A stretch of 64,000 bases of DNA from Tritrichomonas foetus. Taxonomy: Eukaryota > Parabasalia > Tritrichomonadida > Tritrichomonadidae. Positions 1 through 9,763 of the stretch are shown piece by piece. The stretch lies in assembly GCA_001839685.1 (NCBI GenBank), contig MLAK01001337.1:68698-132697 (forward strand), written 5' to 3'. The notes beneath the pieces were generated by a model that saw nothing but the letters and a program-made list of their open reading frames with translations, was not told the DNA's origin and ran no database searches. Numbering within the stretch: position 1 is the first letter of the stretch; each line of letters starts with the position of its first letter. Both the position numbers and the translations under genes were made by a program.

Positions 1-209
1 ATTGCATTCTCGTTTCCTTATTGCATTCTCGTTTCCTTATTGCATTCTCGTTTCCTTATTGCATTCTCGTTTCCTTATTGCATTCTCGTTTCCTTATTGC
101 ATTCTCGTTTCCTTATTGCATTCTCGTTTCCTTATTGCATTCTCGTTTCCTTATTGCATTCTCGTTTCCTTATTGCATTCTCGTTTCCTTATTGCATTCT
201 CGTTTCCTT
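1..209. repeat. 19-bp tandem minisatellite (11 copies)
   Basis: Eleven identical head-to-tail copies of ATTGCATTCTCGTTTCCTT start at the first base, followed by degenerate partial units (ATGTTATTCTCGTTTTC) up to about 240. The array is cut by the window edge, so its full length is unknown. The unit is not a multiple of three, so the reading frames that run through it simply cycle the same peptide and are not genes. It could be a subterminal or intergenic minisatellite; nothing here decides. Confidence 0.95.
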
Positions 210-284
210 ATGTTATTCTCGTTTTCAAATGGTATTCAGCTTTTAAAAAGAAAAAAATAGGGGAAAATTACAAATACACTATAT

Positions 285-1121
285 TTAGAAAGATACATCG
301 AGCCAACTTCGTGATAGCTCCTCATAAAAATTAGACCAGAAAATCGAGTCTGAGTCTTTCAAAAAGTCCATGAAAGCGAGGGGGTCACGTTCGTCGCCTT
401 TGGGAGTAACATCTGGTTCACCAGGAGTCAATTTCCTTTCACTAGGTGAACTTGACGGTGAACTTTCAGTAGTATAATCGCTACTGCTGTCGTCAATTTG
501 AATATTCATATTATTCCAATTGAGAAAATTCTGATCATCTGTTTGAATTTCCAGGAGATGCATTTCTTTCACCTTTCCTGTGTCATTCAATTCGTTGTTT
601 GTGAGATTCTGGTTAGTCAAATCGATATTATCTAATTGGCCATTAAATTCATGGTTGTTCACGAATGACTTTTTCTGTTGTTGATTGTAGGTGTTTCTTA
701 CTGTTTCTATTACATTTTGGCCGATATTTTGTATGTGATTGGAGTTTTGAAGCATTTTCCTATTTTTACGCCTGTTGTGACGTTGAAGTGTGAAAAACCT
801 GTTTTTGATGTTGTTTGTTGATCTTGTACTGAAAAATGAGGCAATTGTGTGCCAACGCGGTCCGAGTTCTTCATACTTTGCCAATAATAATTGGTCTTCT
901 TCTTTTGTCCAAGGTGATGCGACGATTGCTGGATTGACGTAATTATTCCATCTTTCGCGGCACTGGCGAGCGTTACGACCTGGCACTTTTGCAGCGACGA
1001 CATGCCAATCGGATGATCCAAATTGCGAGACAGCTTGAAGCAAGAGCTGGTCTTCATGTGGCGTGAATTTTATTTTAGGTGTGAAATATGAAGGGCGATG
1101 TTTGGAAACAGGAGTATTCAT
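285..1121 (-). CDS. R2R3 Myb-like DNA-binding protein
   Basis: 278 residues beginning at an ATG. Two consecutive Myb/SANT repeats occupy about residues 17-115. The first (KFTPHEDQLLLQAVSQFG ... ARQCRERWNNYV) and the second (SPWTKEEDQLLLAKYEELG ... STNNIKNRFF) both keep the spaced tryptophans or aromatics and the recognition helix typical of c-Myb-type repeats. A basic tail (HNRRKNRK) follows. The remainder is Asn/Gln-rich and then Ser-rich and acidic, and looks disordered. Trichomonads have large Myb families that bind promoter elements; this protein is probably one such nuclear transcription regulator. Its target cannot be read from the sequence. The upstream 1.7 kb has no gene. Confidence 0.9.
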   Translation of the reverse strand: MNTPVSKHRPSYFTPKIKFTPHEDQLLLQAVSQFGSSDWHVVAAKVPGRNARQCRERWNNYVNPAIVASPWTKEEDQLLLAKYEELGPRWHTIASFFSTRSTNNIKNRFFTLQRHNRRKNRKMLQNSNHIQNIGQNVIETVRNTYNQQQKKSFVNNHEFNGQLDNIDLTNQNLTNNELNDTGKVKEMHLLEIQTDDQNFLNWNNMNIQIDDSSSDYTTESSPSSSPSERKLTPGEPDVTPKGDERDPLAFMDFLKDSDSIFWSNFYEELSRSWLDVSF

Positions 1122-2870
1122 CTCCAGGAATAGACCAAAGATCCAAGAGGAAATGAAATTTGTGATGATTTAAATGCTTTCAATATTTGCGATGTAATTC
1201 AGAAGAATTTTTTTAGCAACTCACAATTCATATTGGATTTTTTTATGAGATTAAGAATTATTTCATTGAAATCCTATCGGTTTGATTGAATATCATGAAA
1301 TTTGGATATTGATTTTGAATAAATCGAAATTTCCATTAGGAAAAGAAATAATAATTGAATTTCAATTATTGATAAAACTCTTTCAATTATTTTTTTTTTT
1401 TTAATTCCAATTTCTCAGTTCAGAAAAGGGCAAATCCTTTTAGTTTTGAGATATTAAGTATCTTTCAAACTAGAATATAATAAATGATGAATAGTGGATC
1501 TAAATGGCCATTTTTTCAGCAATTCGAAGACTCTTACTCATATGAACATGTTTACATCCTTTGAATATTGAATGATATTATAAGAAAACTTTTATTGAAT
1601 TATTGAAAATTCTCAAGAATACTTTTAGAATTTGAGGAAGAATATAAACAATTATTTTTCGGTTTTCATATGTAAATTCAAAAACGGTGATTTTAATTTA
1701 ATTTTATTTTCAATAATAGCTTTTGATTTTTCTAAACATTACTTATTTATTTGTTAGTTCGATTTTTGTGAAGATTGAGGGGAATTTTTTTGGATTGAGA
1801 TGAGATTATATTTCCATATCAATTCTTGAACATCATTCAAATCTTTTTTGTGTCATTCATAACGAACAGTGTCTAAAAACACCCATTCGCAAATTAGAAC
1901 AGATGAGAATGACCTTTGAGGATATCTCTTAAAATGGACCCTTGAAGTAATTCATACAATTCATCAAGAAAATAATAGAAAAAAATTTCTGAATCATTTT
2001 CTTCAAAATTTTAATCTTTTCTATTTAAAATATTACTTTTTCTGTTATTTTTGTGATAAAGAGAAAATAAATTGAGAACCAATCTTTATTCCGATTGAAG
2101 ATGATATGAATTCGAATTCATATGTGTATTTTCGCTCAAATTAGTTCATCCGATAAACTACATCTTATCTAAAGTACGACCGAATTACTGTGGTCAAATT
2201 AACGAAAAGTATTCACTGTAAAACTGGTCGCACTTTATTTCAAAAGTTTTGCTATTCGAAATGATGAAAAAATTTTATCAAATTGATGAATTCTGAGAAT
2301 TTTTCTGTGTATAAAACTATTTTGAAATAAATCTATTCAATTACACTAAAATCGCATTCAATAATCGGTTTAACCTGATTTTCAATGCATCATAAAATAA
2401 GAATAAAATATCTTTATTGGCTGCAAATCTAGAAATAATGATAATGTAGAGTGCTTATTTCACATAAGTATTGACATCTAACACATTCATGAGCCCTTAT
2501 TTTCCTGATTGAATATTGACAATATAATACTGTGTTATTCATCATATTTATACCGTCACTATTCACAATATCAGTCTCAAAAAAGATATATGTGTCAAAT
2601 AAACCAACAGTCAAATCTTCAATACCATATTTCTGATCACATTTTTTATACTCTCACCCGAAAAGTCCGCTGAAATAGAATTATCAAGTAACTGGTATCT
2701 ATGAAATTCATTTCTTTCAACATTAATATTTTGAGTGTACAATTTTAGAATATTGTCTTGTTTGCTTCTCGTATTGACAATATTAAGTTGGCATTGATAA
2801 ACAAAAATGTAAAAAAAGTATTTTTTGTTGATTTTTGGGATTTTTTTATTTATTTCACGAAAAAAAAAAA
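1122..2870. other. Intergenic, no convincing gene
   Basis: About 1.75 kb of AT-rich DNA between the Myb gene start and the phosphatase gene end. The only open frames are 60-100 codons long, low in complexity and with no recognisable similarity. The one structured item is a perfect 20-bp palindrome at 2104-2123, listed separately. Confidence 0.6.
2104..2123. repeat. Perfect 20-bp palindrome
   Basis: ATATGAATTCGAATTCATAT reads the same on both strands with no spacer. It lies about 1 kb upstream of the Myb gene and 750 bp from the end of the phosphatase gene. No function is known. It could be a dimeric protein binding site or chance in AT-rich DNA. Confidence 0.8.
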
Positions 2871-4547
2871 TTACACAATTGAAAAACGAATTCGATTCCG
2901 GCAAGATGAATCTCTACTATCAATCTTATCAAAAGAGGATGGTACATTTATTTTAACTTTATGGCAACACTCTTTCATAAGATGGTTCAAATCTTCTGTT
3001 TCCTTCACATTTTTACCAATGAGCATTACGGGCGTTACATTTTCTCTTACAGCAACATAAACAAGTGATTGGTCAGCATCCGCAAAAGTAAAGTTCGATA
3101 TTTCGTTCCATTTAGGAGACGAATAAACAATTTTTGGTTGATCGTAAGTTAATTTTTCTTCAGAAATTGAGTCAATTTTCAAACATTTCGCAATTCGTTT
3201 AGCTGTCTGTCTCGCATGTTGTGCAAAGTCAAATTGAGCGTCTGGTCCGATTTTAATAAGAATTTGGCCACCATTTCCTGAATCCAACTTTGAAAGTGAT
3301 TCCGAATCCTGAAAACTAATCGTAAATCCACAAGTATTATTATTAATTACCAACTCATTTGTATTGTTGTCTTTATTCGAGCTACCATCGCGAGGTGAAG
3401 GAGCTACTCTCTCATATACTGGAATAGCAATCATCATATTTCGCCTTTCGATGATGTCAAATGGAATAATTTTATTTTTACTAAATGTGCAAGAACGAGT
3501 TTGAGTGACTCCGAGAATTTCGGCAAGCTGCATAAGCTGAGTCATAAATTTTGGATGTGGTGAAGCACATCTTCTTTGTTTTCTTACCATTTTGAAAGCC
3601 GTCATATAATCGATATTGAGAGAAAGCATTAAATAACCAATAATTACTGAACATGATCGAGAAACTCCTTCAATACAATTTACGAGAACTTTACCGCCTT
3701 TCTTCAAGGCTTTCTCGATAAAGCCCGTGGTCATCCAAATGTGTGAAAGTATATTTTCATCACCACCGTCAAGCATCGGAATATTCAAGGTATCAAATCC
3801 TGGAGCAGTTGTTATAAGTTGTGATGCACAGTTAATTATATGTGTGATGTGACTTCTTTTCAAAAGGTTGGCATTTTGGGCAACCGTCGAAGATCCCACA
3901 AAAAGTGAATCTGTGATTGATGTCAGATCGAGCCTCCATCTTGAAATTTTGTCTGATTTCTGCCACAGAAGACCTTGTTTTCTTAATTTCGCGGACTTGA
4001 TCGACTTGATTTCACTTTTCGTTGGGAAAAAAGTGGGCTTTGAATGCGGCGGCGGAATAATCGGAAAACGAATTGACATCTGCGACAAGGTTGGAAACAG
4101 TTCGAAAAGCGGTTGAATGTTATAAAAAGTGCCGGCTTTCAATGGTCTGACTGAAATAACTTGCTGTAAGGAAATACATCTGGCTCGAGATAAAACAGAG
4201 GCATTCTTTCCAATCAAAATATAGCAAAAGCCTTGGTTCTTACTGAGCGATATTGGGTGATCAAAGCCAGATGGCTCGAAGCAGTCTCGAAATGAATCAA
4301 TCGGAAAATCAAACGGCTTGCTATCGTTCGATATAAAAAATTCATCGCACTGCATGATGAACGAAAAAACAGCTAAGAGAGAATGTTGACTGAGTTCGGC
4401 TGGATTACCCAGAGATTTTATCGATAATGATTTTAACGAAGATCGAATTGGGTGACTCGACACTGGCCAAAACGAGACGCCGAGAAATCCTGACGCTGGA
4501 ATCGGGTCTGTCGGCTGGAGAATTGAGAAGGAGTCACAAAAAAGCAT
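2871..4547 (-). CDS. Dual-specificity protein phosphatase
   Basis: 558 residues from an ATG. The centre (about residues 206-345) is a DSP domain: a start like DSLFVGSSTVAQNANLLKR, a loop MLDGGDENI that carries the candidate general-acid Asp, and a signature VNCIEGVSRSCSVIIGYLM. The catalytic Cys is residue 291 and the Arg of the Cx5R loop is residue 297. The usual His before the Cys is Asn here. The typical AYxxVxxxRRCxSPHPxF segment follows. The N-terminal 200 and C-terminal 200 residues have no motif I can name; plant MKP1-type phosphatases also carry long flanking regions, but I cannot claim that relation. Expected role: dephosphorylation of Ser/Thr/Tyr on a kinase or other protein. A GACCATATA element lies about 66 bp upstream of the start. 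Confidence 0.85.
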   Translation of the reverse strand: MLFCDSFSILQPTDPIPASGFLGVSFWPVSSHPIRSSLKSLSIKSLGNPAELSQHSLLAVFSFIMQCDEFFISNDSKPFDFPIDSFRDCFEPSGFDHPISLSKNQGFCYILIGKNASVLSRARCISLQQVISVRPLKAGTFYNIQPLFELFPTLSQMSIRFPIIPPPHSKPTFFPTKSEIKSIKSAKLRKQGLLWQKSDKISRWRLDLTSITDSLFVGSSTVAQNANLLKRSHITHIINCASQLITTAPGFDTLNIPMLDGGDENILSHIWMTTGFIEKALKKGGKVLVNCIEGVSRSCSVIIGYLMLSLNIDYMTAFKMVRKQRRCASPHPKFMTQLMQLAEILGVTQTRSCTFSKNKIIPFDIIERRNMMIAIPVYERVAPSPRDGSSNKDNNTNELVINNNTCGFTISFQDSESLSKLDSGNGGQILIKIGPDAQFDFAQHARQTAKRIAKCLKIDSISEEKLTYDQPKIVYSSPKWNEISNFTFADADQSLVYVAVRENVTPVMLIGKNVKETEDLNHLMKECCHKVKINVPSSFDKIDSRDSSCRNRIRFSIV

Positions 4548-4976
4548 AAGTGCGGTCTGAAATTCTTTTTAAAAAAACCTTTTCCCGCTATTTTTGATTG
4601 AGAGGTATTTTTGACCATATAATTAACCTGAAGAAAATTACATAGCGAAAGGAGATTCAATGAGTCGTTTGAATTTGGTACATTCAAAATTTCACCTTTT
4701 ACAGAGTACTTTTCTCCAAAATGACAAAAGAAATACATCTTTTAACAATTATCCAACATATGAAGTGTTATTTTTCTAAGGTATTTATGATCATGATCAC
4801 TAAATTGTTTGATTTAATCATAAATGAATGAAATATAATCTTTGATCATTTATCATAGTTATTTCATAAAGAAGGAAAGATTAAAATGGAATCAAAATCA
4901 TAAGCATGATTACTTGTAGAGAGAAAAAAGACAAAAATGATTAATAATAAAAATTTTTATATCTATGAAAATGAAT
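4548..4976. other. Intergenic with promoter of the phosphatase gene
   Basis: About 430 bp between the phosphatase start and the TFIIE-alpha stop. It holds GACCATATA at 4613-4621. Beyond that I see only AT-rich sequence with several ATGATCA/TGATCAT words around 4785-4850. Confidence 0.5.
4613..4621. promoter_or_regulatory. GACCATATA upstream element
   Basis: One of a set of GACCAWATA words near gene starts in this window (see also 6069-6103, 9852-9882, 15671-15723, 20763-20771, 24132-24181). It is 66 bp upstream of the phosphatase ATG and is preceded by TTTTT. Its role is inferred only from recurrence and position. Confidence 0.4.
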
Positions 4977-5990
4977 TTATCCCTCCATGAATGCCAACAC
5001 ACGATCAAGCAACTCTTCATCTCCATTCTCGTTGATTTTATCAGTAATTTCATCATTGATTTCCTCAACTGTGTATTCTTTTCCGTAAATGTTAATCGTT
5101 CTTTTCACTTCAGGTGCCTTTTCTTCTTGTTTGACTTCTTGCTTTTCAGTAATTTCGAGCTGTTTCTTTATATCTTCAAGTGCCTTTGCATCTTGTGTGG
5201 TTTTATTCGTTTCTTGAATTTGGACATGAATATCTTCAGTTTTTGCATTATTCGCAATTTTTGTGTAATTACTTGAACTTTTACCAATATATTTCCTTTG
5301 TTGTAGTTCCTTCTCAATCTTGTGCTTAGTTTCTTTATATTCTTGTTCTGGAATCATGCTGTCAGATTTGCATCGATCCTCAGAATCATTTATCATGACC
5401 AGGCCTGAAAGTTGGTTAATAAGCTTCAGCAATGGCTGTGTTTTTTCCACAAAATCATTATATGCTTTTGTTTTTTGATTCAATTCATCGGAATCATCCA
5501 ATTCAGTGAGAGGAACCTGGCACTCTGGGCAAAGAAGTCCGTTATCTATATCGCCGAATGAAATTAGCTCTCGAATATGGATTCGTTTGGTGCATTGTGG
5601 GCATTGATAAAAAATGTTATCTTCTGGCCCGCACTTAACCTTGAGGCGTTCTCTGGCAATTCTAATTTTAAGGTTAATACTGTCAACGAACGATTTGAAG
5701 TCGAGCGAATAGTAATCTTTGATTAATTTCTTCCTTTGAGCTTGCGTTAAAGAATCAACATCATCAACACCAGTAGTGTCTTCAATTGGTTCGATACCAA
5801 TCAGTCTGTCTTGTTTAAGTGCGCCGAGGACCTTTGAGAGGTCGTTCTTTCGAAATTTTAATATATTCGATAATTCGTCGAGATTCACCTGTCGGCCTAA
5901 TTCGAGGAGGCCAATAAGAACCATTGTTTTTTCTCTGTCATAAAACATATACGCGACTTCCTGAACGAGCTGCTCAAGAATATTCGACAT
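4977..5990 (-). CDS. TFA1: Transcription initiation factor IIE subunit alpha
   Basis: 337 residues from the ATG at 5990; the open frame extends to a TTG at 6032, but the ATG gives the natural MSNILEQLVQEVAYMFYD start. Residues 1-85 form the extended winged-helix domain (EKTMVLIGLLELGRQVNLDELSNIL then RKNDLSKVLGALKQDRLIG). A zinc ribbon follows at about 126-166 with the pairs CPQC and CPEC and the segment FGDIDNGLLCPEC, matching TFIIE-alpha/TFE. The C-terminal third is Lys/Glu-rich and ends with an acidic stretch. The protein recruits and regulates TFIIH at the RNA polymerase II pre-initiation complex. It is divergent from the gene at 6249, across a region with an inverted pair of GACCATATA elements. 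Confidence 0.9.
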   Translation of the reverse strand: MSNILEQLVQEVAYMFYDREKTMVLIGLLELGRQVNLDELSNILKFRKNDLSKVLGALKQDRLIGIEPIEDTTGVDDVDSLTQAQRKKLIKDYYSLDFKSFVDSINLKIRIARERLKVKCGPEDNIFYQCPQCTKRIHIRELISFGDIDNGLLCPECQVPLTELDDSDELNQKTKAYNDFVEKTQPLLKLINQLSGLVMINDSEDRCKSDSMIPEQEYKETKHKIEKELQQRKYIGKSSSNYTKIANNAKTEDIHVQIQETNKTTQDAKALEDIKKQLEITEKQEVKQEEKAPEVKRTINIYGKEYTVEEINDEITDKINENGDEELLDRVLAFMEG

Positions 5991-6068
5991 GAGAATTTTG
6001 AAACAAATTATTGAGCGGAATTTGAATATCAAAATAGTCGGACATAAGAGATCAAATTTTTCTGAATC

Positions 6069-6103
6069 TATATGGTCTTATAATCAGAATTCTTGACCAT
6101 ATA
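6069..6103. promoter_or_regulatory. Inverted pair TATATGGTC / GACCATATA
   Basis: TATATGGTC at 6069-6077 and its exact reverse complement GACCATATA at 6095-6103 are separated by 17 bp. They sit in the middle of the divergent promoter region between TFIIE-alpha and the gene at 6249. The symmetric placement suggests a site shared by the two promoters or bound by a dimer; that is inference. Confidence 0.5.
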
Positions 6104-6248
6104 AACACAGAAAAAGGGGAAACAGGAATTGAGAAATATGATTAATTCATAAGTGTTGGGATTCAGTTAATAGTCTAATAGTTAACGAGGAACATGTTTG
6201 AACGATCAAATTAATATTCAAAATTCGTCTATCGAATTAGCCAAAAAA

Positions 6249-6782
6249 ATGGAGCCCATTCCACTCAAACACTTCATCCATCAACGCGTTAGAAATCTCA
6301 GAGAAGCAGTTTCAAAAATATATTCAGGCGAAGCACTTTGTTACACATTCGATGATCCAAACGCATTATTCGTCGGAACAATTCCTTACCAAGCTCAAGC
6401 AATTTGGCATCTTCCTCAAGAAGTAACGCTCCACATTTCATCAGGCGGTTGTACCTTCTTCCTATGGTCGCATCAGGTCGAAAATTTAGTTGTTACTGGC
6501 TTGGTGTCACATCGTTTCCAAATTCACACATTGAATATAGATTTGACATTCCATATTTTTGATTCAATTAAATTCTGTACAACTTTGAAGGTTGACGAGC
6601 TAAGAGATAAAATGGAGGAATTCCTTTTGAATGCTTTTCGTGACCATCAATATGATGACCTAAAGTCGCACCAATTTACTATGTTTAATACAGAACAATT
6701 CTTTAAGATGAATCGCCTATTCCAGAAGTATGGCGTTGCTGTGACGCAAATTGTTCCATCTGTTGCTCTAAAACAGAGGTAA
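6249..6782 (+). CDS. Conserved-looking protein of unknown function
   Basis: 177 residues from the first in-frame ATG (MEPIPLKHFIHQRV). The frame stays open upstream to a TTG at 6198. An out-of-frame ATG at 6194 opens a 6-codon frame ending in TAA (6194-6214), which is either a short upstream ORF or a one-base shift that would give a longer N-terminus. The protein is mixed alpha/beta without signal peptide or membrane segment. A C-terminal stretch (FFKMNRLFQKYGVAVTQIVPSV) has the YGxxV pattern seen at the end of SPFH/band-7 domains, but the rest does not support that well enough to name it. I do not recognise the family. The composition and length argue that it is a real gene. Confidence 0.7.
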   Translation: MEPIPLKHFIHQRVRNLREAVSKIYSGEALCYTFDDPNALFVGTIPYQAQAIWHLPQEVTLHISSGGCTFFLWSHQVENLVVTGLVSHRFQIHTLNIDLTFHIFDSIKFCTTLKVDELRDKMEEFLLNAFRDHQYDDLKSHQFTMFNTEQFFKMNRLFQKYGVAVTQIVPSVALKQR

Positions 6783-8527
6783 AGCCTCATCGTTTATGCA
6801 TTTGTAAAGAAAAAATATTAGTTAATTTTTGTAAAAATAATCTTTTGTTTATAAATCATTTCTAATGAGTGACAATAAGCAGTCATATCACTCTCTGCCA
6901 AAGAAGGGGCCACTGAGTTGAAGTTCTATCATAACTTTTGGAATTGGTCATACAACTACTCTCAGCAAAACTTCACTTTATTGCTCAATATTACACGAGA
7001 AGCAATTGCCTGTAATTATACATGACGAGAGAGTTTTAGTCAAATAAGTATGACAACTGTGAAGAATGGAAATAATGATCTTTGAAAGGAAAGAGAAAAT
7101 GTCTTTCAAATAAAAGTGTAGCTATTGATTCCCTTCTAGTGAATGTAGTTTGTGGATTCATCTGGTTCATACCAATGTAATAGTATCGATATCAAATGTT
7201 TTTTCGTTGGGGATTTAGATGTTGTTCTACCTCTTCTTTTTAAGGTAGTGCTTACATTTTAATACAATCATTAGACTCGAATTACTTTTGTAACTTTGCT
7301 TTCAATAAAAATATATATTCATTCAAACTTGAAGATTGTTTACACTCTGCATTCGAAATTGTGATTTGTTCCATTTCTTTGATTAGGTTATTTGCCTTTG
7401 CACATATGAGAAAATTCATTACACTTTATTTTCATAACTATTTTACTCAAAAAACATTCACATTTTTTCATTTTTTTATAATCAGACTCAGAATGAATTC
7501 GTCTATTCCTCGATTCTTTACTCAATCAATATGAACTTTAATTAATTCCTATAGATTGCTTTGGAAAAAGTTCTCCAAGTTCAAAAGACAATCTTTATTA
7601 AGTATTTCATTTTTTCAAGATTTATATGGGTATCTTTAATTATTTCAATGATTTTTAGAAACGTATTTATCCTTTGTGCAATACATTGAAATTATATTCA
7701 TTAGACATGTAAATTAATAATACATGTCGTCCAGCCTGATCGAAAATTCGATTAATTAGTATTTTGGATTTTGTTTTGTAAGATCTGCATTTATTGATTC
7801 ATAATGTCTCTTGTATATTCTCTTACACAACTCCTATTGACAAAAATTAGATAATAAACATGAACATTATTCATTGGATCAAATACTGTATTGAAGCTAT
7901 CATTAATTTTTTCTCCTTTTGCTTGATTTTGAGCTACCATTTTTTATCAAATATGGTGTGCTCTTCTTCTCCATATTTATATGAATCGTCTATTTCATTT
8001 TATCTTTCTTGCAGATTTTTGTGTGTCTCATCCAGTTGGTAGGTAATATTTTGTGAATTTTGATTTACGATTTCATTTGTGAGACATGGAGCTTCATATT
8101 TAGACGGAGTAAGAGATATTATTCTTTCTACTGATTCTCATGAATTGCTATTAATCATAATATAAAAAATGAATTACAAAGTTTTGATATTCCAATATAT
8201 AACAATTTTCTGAATCTTTTTATGAAAAAATTATTTTTTGGTAAATATTCCCTATTATGGATTTTCTTTATGTTTCTCAAGGGTTTACAAGAAATTTTAT
8301 TCTTTTTAAAGATTTTGGTATTTTTAAAAAACATTTAAATAATATTTCATACGAGATAATTCAAATAAGATAAATCAACTATTGCAAATTTTTATGAATT
8401 TATGAAATAAGATAAATAAAATAAGATTAATGAGATAAGATACATGAAATAAGATTAAGAAAGAAAGAACTGCTGTCCGAGATAATAAAAATATATTTAT
8501 TCAAAATAAAAAATAAAAATAAAAAAG
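6783..8527. other. Intergenic, no convincing gene
   Basis: About 1.74 kb between the 3' ends of two convergent genes. The 60-codon frame at 7860-8042 has no family resemblance and is rich in Phe/Ser as expected from T-rich DNA. A short degenerate tandem repeat lies at 8402-8457. Confidence 0.6.
8402..8457. repeat. 14-bp tandem repeat (4 degenerate copies)
   Basis: Four adjacent units around ATGAAATAAGATTA: ATGAAATAAGATAA, ATAAAATAAGATTA, ATGAGATAAGATAC, ATGAAATAAGATTA. It lies about 70 bp beyond the stop codon of the Noc4-like gene. Function unknown. Confidence 0.75.
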
Positions 8528-9763
8528 TTAGCGGAAGTTCCAAATGGCTGGGTCGAGTCCTGCTCCCCAATTTCCGATTCTTTCGGACACTTTTGGTTTT
8601 GCTTTACATGATTCTATTGCTTCTGCAAGTTTAAAAGAACAAAAATCAGGCGGAACCCATCTCTGTCCTAAAGTTTTTGCTTGTTCTGCAATCAAAGAAA
8701 TTTCACTATTTCTAAGTGCGCGAACCTCCCATAAAGTTTGCGGTTGGCAATCTTCCAGTTCTCCATCAACGTTTGAAATGGGTCCTTCTTTTGGCTCAAG
8801 CAGTTCTGCTACACATTCGTGAGCACGAACAAGAGCTTGGAGAATGCTTAAAATGTCGAGTTGTGCATCAACCGGGACAAGCGGAAGCATTCTTGACAGT
8901 TTTACAGCAAAAGCAATACTTTCGGCAGCAGGACGGGTTTTCGGTGATAAAACTCGAATCAATGTATCAAGGAATCTTGAACGGTGAGGTGAAGAAAGCG
9001 ATTGTGGAGTTATCGCTTTAAAGGCAATTTGATAAAATTTGGGCGCATCAACTGCACGTGATTGGGCAACTGAAACTAAAAAAGGAAGTGATAATGATGC
9101 AAAAATTGAGCCTTTATCAAACTGTTGATGAAGAAAATCATATGTGATTAATTTATCATCAACACGCGATAAAATCGAGTCAAATTTGTGGAATAATTCC
9201 ATAATTGATTCATCTGATGGCGGTAGAGATACAAATTTCAAAAACAAAGTTGAAAAATTATTCGATTTTATCGGATTTGGAAATTCAGTCGTAAGAACGC
9301 GCAAAGCGATTTCTTGTCTATCTGGCAATAATTCAACAACTTTTTGATAAACTTCATCCTGGAATTCGGCCATTGAAGTGACTTCGCTTTCATCTTGAAA
9401 AATTCCATTTCTGATAAATGCGGCAGCGGCAGCCGGAATTAGCGTTTTGTTTGGATCAAATAATAAAATTGAACCGATAGAACTGGCTACGCTTTCTGAA
9501 AGTGGAAATTCATTGTTATTCAGATATTCGCAAAATTTATTATATTTCGATTCAATCCATGTGTAAACTTGCTTCTGGATCGAAGATGGAAACTCTGTCA
9601 TTGCTGTGATGGGAAATAATTTGGTTTTTAAGTGGCGGATGAAGAAGAGTGATAATTCAACCAATGCGTCATCGAATGAGTCGTCAGCTGAAATAAAAGT
9701 GTCCAAAATGCGATCCAACTCACGCATCCCGTCATCTGTTGAAAGAACACCTTGAATCGACAT
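8528..9763 (-). CDS. Noc4-like (CBF/Mak21 family) ribosome biogenesis protein
   Basis: 411 residues from an ATG. The protein is almost entirely alpha-helical. The C-terminal half has the order expected of the CBF/Mak21 domain: FAVKLSRMLPLVPVDAQLDI then LQALVRAHECVAELLEP, an acidic linker, and a Leu-Trp-Glu-x-x-Ala-Leu segment (LWEVRALRNSEISLIAEQAK) at about residues 341-360. In Noc4/UTP19 proteins the same LWEL..L segment packs near the C-terminus. Noc4 works with Nop14 in nucleolar 40S subunit maturation. Similarity over the N-terminal half is not evident, so the name rests on the C-terminal motif order. A pair of GACCAWATA elements lies about 90-120 bp upstream. Confidence 0.6.
   Translation of the reverse strand: MSIQGVLSTDDGMRELDRILDTFISADDSFDDALVELSLFFIRHLKTKLFPITAMTEFPSSIQKQVYTWIESKYNKFCEYLNNNEFPLSESVASSIGSILLFDPNKTLIPAAAAAFIRNGIFQDESEVTSMAEFQDEVYQKVVELLPDRQEIALRVLTTEFPNPIKSNNFSTLFLKFVSLPPSDESIMELFHKFDSILSRVDDKLITYDFLHQQFDKGSIFASLSLPFLVSVAQSRAVDAPKFYQIAFKAITPQSLSSPHRSRFLDTLIRVLSPKTRPAAESIAFAVKLSRMLPLVPVDAQLDILSILQALVRAHECVAELLEPKEGPISNVDGELEDCQPQTLWEVRALRNSEISLIAEQAKTLGQRWVPPDFCSFKLAEAIESCKAKPKVSERIGNWGAGLDPAIWNFR

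Noticed and set aside
2..334. Open frames of up to 110 codons across the 19-bp minisatellite
   Set aside because: All frames repeat the same period-19 peptide because the unit is not a multiple of three; this is a repeat artefact.
2429..2904. Two overlapping minus-strand ORFs (61 and 97 codons) beyond the phosphatase gene
   Set aside because: Low-complexity Ile/Asn/Phe-rich translation, no family resemblance, and the second runs into the phosphatase 3' end.
2985..3000. GGTTCAAATC resembling a tRNA T-arm
   Set aside because: It lies inside the phosphatase coding region and has no acceptor stem or anticodon arm around it. No tRNA gene was recognised anywhere in the window.
8544..9347. Plus-strand frames of 67-101 codons opposite the Noc4-like gene
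   Set aside because: They are shadows of the minus-strand gene, with no independent start context or family motif.
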